A stretch of 14,733 nt of DNA, taken from NCBI GenBank assembly GCA_965652575.1, contig CBFGWQ010000085.1, forward strand, positions 1 to 14,733, in the 5' to 3' direction. This stretch comes from Arenibacter sp965652575 (GTDB lineage Bacteria > Bacteroidota > Bacteroidia > Flavobacteriales > Flavobacteriaceae). Of this stretch, positions 13,499-14,733 are shown one piece after another. The position numbers and the translations under genes were made by a program. The notes below the pieces were generated by a model. That model was not told the origin of the DNA and searched no databases. It saw only the letters and a program-made list of their open reading frames with translations. How positions within the stretch are numbered: the stretch's first letter is position 1; every line of letters begins with the position of its first letter.

Positions 13499-14575
13499 TT
13501 AAAATATCTCGGAGGCTTCCTTTAATTTCTCCGTATTCTCAACCAGACTCAACTCGTCTATAATACGTTGAATATCGCCGTTAATAATATTCTGCAGGTC
13601 GTAGAGGGTTAATCCGATCCTATGGTCCGTTACCCTGCCCTGCGGATAATTATAGGTCCTAATTTTAGCCGAACGGTCCCCACTGCTTACCTGTGAATTT
13701 CTCTTGGCGGCATCCTCTTCCTGTTTTTTGGCCAATTCCATATCATACAAGCGCGAGCGTAATACCCTGAATGCCTTTTCCTTGTTCTTGTGCTGTGATT
13801 TCTGATCTTGGCACTGTGCCACCAAACCAGTAGGAAGGTGGGTTAGACGCACAGCGGAATAAGTGGTATTCACAGATTGGCCTCCCGGTCCGGAGGAACA
13901 GAAAAAATCTATACGCACGTCCTTGGGGTCTATCTGTACATCAAAATCTTCGGCCTCGGGAAGCACCATTACCGTAGCGGCGCTGGTATGCACCCTTCCC
14001 TGGGTTTCGGTCTGCGGGACACGTTGTACCCGGTGTACCCCTGCTTCAAATTTGAGGGTACCGTATACATCCTCGCCCGTTACCTCGAACTGTATCTCCT
14101 TGTACCCGCCACTTGTACCTTCGCTAAGATCGATTACATTTGTTTTCCATCCTTTGGATTCACAATATTTGGTGTACATCCTGAAAAGATCGCCCGCAAA
14201 AATACTGGCTTCATCCCCTCCGGTACCTGCCCTTACCTCTACCACTACATTTTTGGAATCTTCCGGATCCTTGGGAATCAGCATAAATTTGATCTCCTCC
14301 TCCAATTTGGGCAATTTTTCCTTGGCCTCCTCCAATTGCATTTTGGCCATATCCACCATTTCGGCATCACTGCCATCGGCAAGAATCTCCTCTGCCTCGG
14401 ATATGTTATTGGTATATTCCAGATAAAGATCCCTCTTGGCCACAAGTTGTTTCAAGTCCTTATATTCTTTGTTCAGCGCTATATAACGCTTCTGATCCGC
14501 AATAATTCCAGGCTGAATTATCAGGTCCGAAACCTCATCAAAACGTTGCTTTACTATGTTTAATTTATCTATCAT
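13499..14575 (-). CDS. prfA: Peptide chain release factor 1 (RF1)
   Basis: A 358-residue release factor that reads UAA and UAG and triggers peptidyl-tRNA hydrolysis on the ribosome. The codon-recognition motif is P187-Q-T189 within RVPQTETQGR, as in RF1 and unlike the SPF of RF2. The catalytic GGQ is residues 231-233 in SSGPGGQSVNTTYSAVR. The coiled N-terminal domain (about 1-100) and the VEVRAGTGGDEASIFAGDL region (112-130) are normal, as is length. ATG start at 14575. A possible minus-strand -7 box TAAATTCG (one mismatch) lies at 14597-14604. The gene leads the prfA-pyrF operon. The modifying methylase PrmC is not in the window. Confidence 0.96.
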   Translation of the reverse strand: MIDKLNIVKQRFDEVSDLIIQPGIIADQKRYIALNKEYKDLKQLVAKRDLYLEYTNNISEAEEILADGSDAEMVDMAKMQLEEAKEKLPKLEEEIKFMLIPKDPEDSKNVVVEVRAGTGGDEASIFAGDLFRMYTKYCESKGWKTNVIDLSEGTSGGYKEIQFEVTGEDVYGTLKFEAGVHRVQRVPQTETQGRVHTSAATVMVLPEAEDFDVQIDPKDVRIDFFCSSGPGGQSVNTTYSAVRLTHLPTGLVAQCQDQKSQHKNKEKAFRVLRSRLYDMELAKKQEEDAAKRNSQVSSGDRSAKIRTYNYPQGRVTDHRIGLTLYDLQNIINGDIQRIIDELSLVENTEKLKEASEIF

Positions 14576-14596
14576 ATACTATTTACACTTGGACTG

Positions 14597-14604
14597 CGAA
14601 TTTA
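14597..14604 (-). promoter_or_regulatory. Possible -7 box of prfA-pyrF
   Basis: On the minus strand it reads TAAATTCG, one mismatch from TAnnTTTG, ending 21 nt before the prfA ATG. It is almost back to back with the plus-strand box at 14608. Confidence 0.35.
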
Positions 14605-14607
14605 CGA

Positions 14608-14615
14608 TAATTTTG
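14608..14615 (+). promoter_or_regulatory. Putative -7 box of the gene starting at 14643
   Basis: TAATTTTG matches TAnnTTTG and ends 27 nt before the ATG. A TTG at 14589-14591 could be part of a -33 element. Confidence 0.5.
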
Positions 14616-14642
14616 TACATTTAAGCATATCCTGTTCAATAG

Positions 14643-14733
14643 ATGAATTCTATTTTCAATTTTATTAACTGGACTCAATTCATTAAGATACCGCTACTTT
14701 TGTGCATTATATTATTATCGTCCACAATAATGG
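14643..14733 (+). CDS. N-terminal start of an unidentified exported or membrane protein (partial)
   Basis: ATG at 14643 opens a frame that runs to the window edge (30 residues). After MNSIFNFINWTQFIK comes a hydrophobic stretch IPLLLCIILLSSTIM, suggesting a signal peptide or membrane anchor. The well-placed -7 box at 14608-14615 supports expression. It is divergent from prfA. The family cannot be told from this fragment. Confidence 0.55.
   Translation, partial: MNSIFNFINWTQFIKIPLLLCIILLSSTIM

Noticed and set aside
13863..14563. Long plus-strand frames opposite prfA
   Set aside because: They overlap the strongly conserved prfA on the other strand and have shadow-like Ser/Thr/Pro or aromatic-rich composition.
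1..14733. CRISPR arrays, tRNA or rRNA genes, IS elements, toxin-antitoxin or defence cassettes
   Set aside because: I looked for regularly spaced repeats, cloverleaf or CCA-type ends, transposase or nuclease motifs on both strands and saw none. The repeats found are palindromic intergenic elements or irregular word mosaics.

Overview
The window looks like core chromosome of a marine-type member of the Bacteroidetes, most likely the family Flavobacteriaceae. Three things point there. Several intergenic regions carry the Bacteroidetes -7 promoter element TAnnTTTG at a regular distance before start codons. The genes match flavobacterial families (the DUF1684 and DUF4197 lipoproteins, a Bacteroidetes-type PII protein, RF1 with the SSGPGGQSVN loop, type 2 PyrF). 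The DNA is AT-rich with A-rich leaders instead of Shine-Dalgarno sites. I see no rRNA, tRNA, CRISPR array, transposase, phage gene or recognisable defence or secretion system.

Layout. At 1-59 is the last piece of a plus-strand gene, ended by a 50-bp palindromic repeat. A MazG-like pyrophosphohydrolase (minus, 262-651) is divergent from two very small plus-strand membrane proteins (693-881 and 998-1174), followed by the fluoride channel gene crcB (1328-1696). A 0.7-kb gap of hairpin repeat and low-complexity mosaic leads to the nitrogen module glnK - amt - outer-membrane porin (2415-5215), preceded by two CCCCT/AGGGG dyads. On the minus strand follow a DUF1684 lipoprotein (5268-5909), a second repeat/mosaic island, and a secreted alpha/beta-hydrolase-like protein whose nucleophile position holds Asp (6443-7855).

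An Lrp/AsnC regulator (8202-8654, minus) is divergent from a small helical protein (8772-9164). After a gap holding a second copy of the 50-bp repeat come purU and a DUF4197 lipoprotein (9623-11232). A cytoplasmic alpha/beta hydrolase (11505-12284, minus), a 65-residue conserved-looking protein (12472-12669), and the minus-strand pair prfA-pyrF (14575 to 12675) complete the window, with the start of another plus-strand gene at 14643.

The clearest functional unit is the nitrogen module: the porin could admit ammonium or small nitrogen compounds through the outer membrane, Amt carries ammonium across the inner membrane, and PII gates Amt. PurU (formate and tetrahydrofolate from 10-formyl-THF), PyrF (UMP) and RF1 are housekeeping. 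I did not find a convincing undescribed multi-gene system. The most interesting items are the paired dyads before glnK, the Asp-for-Ser substitution in the 470-residue hydrolase-like protein, the 50-bp repeat at ORF ends, and the two similar intergenic mosaic islands.
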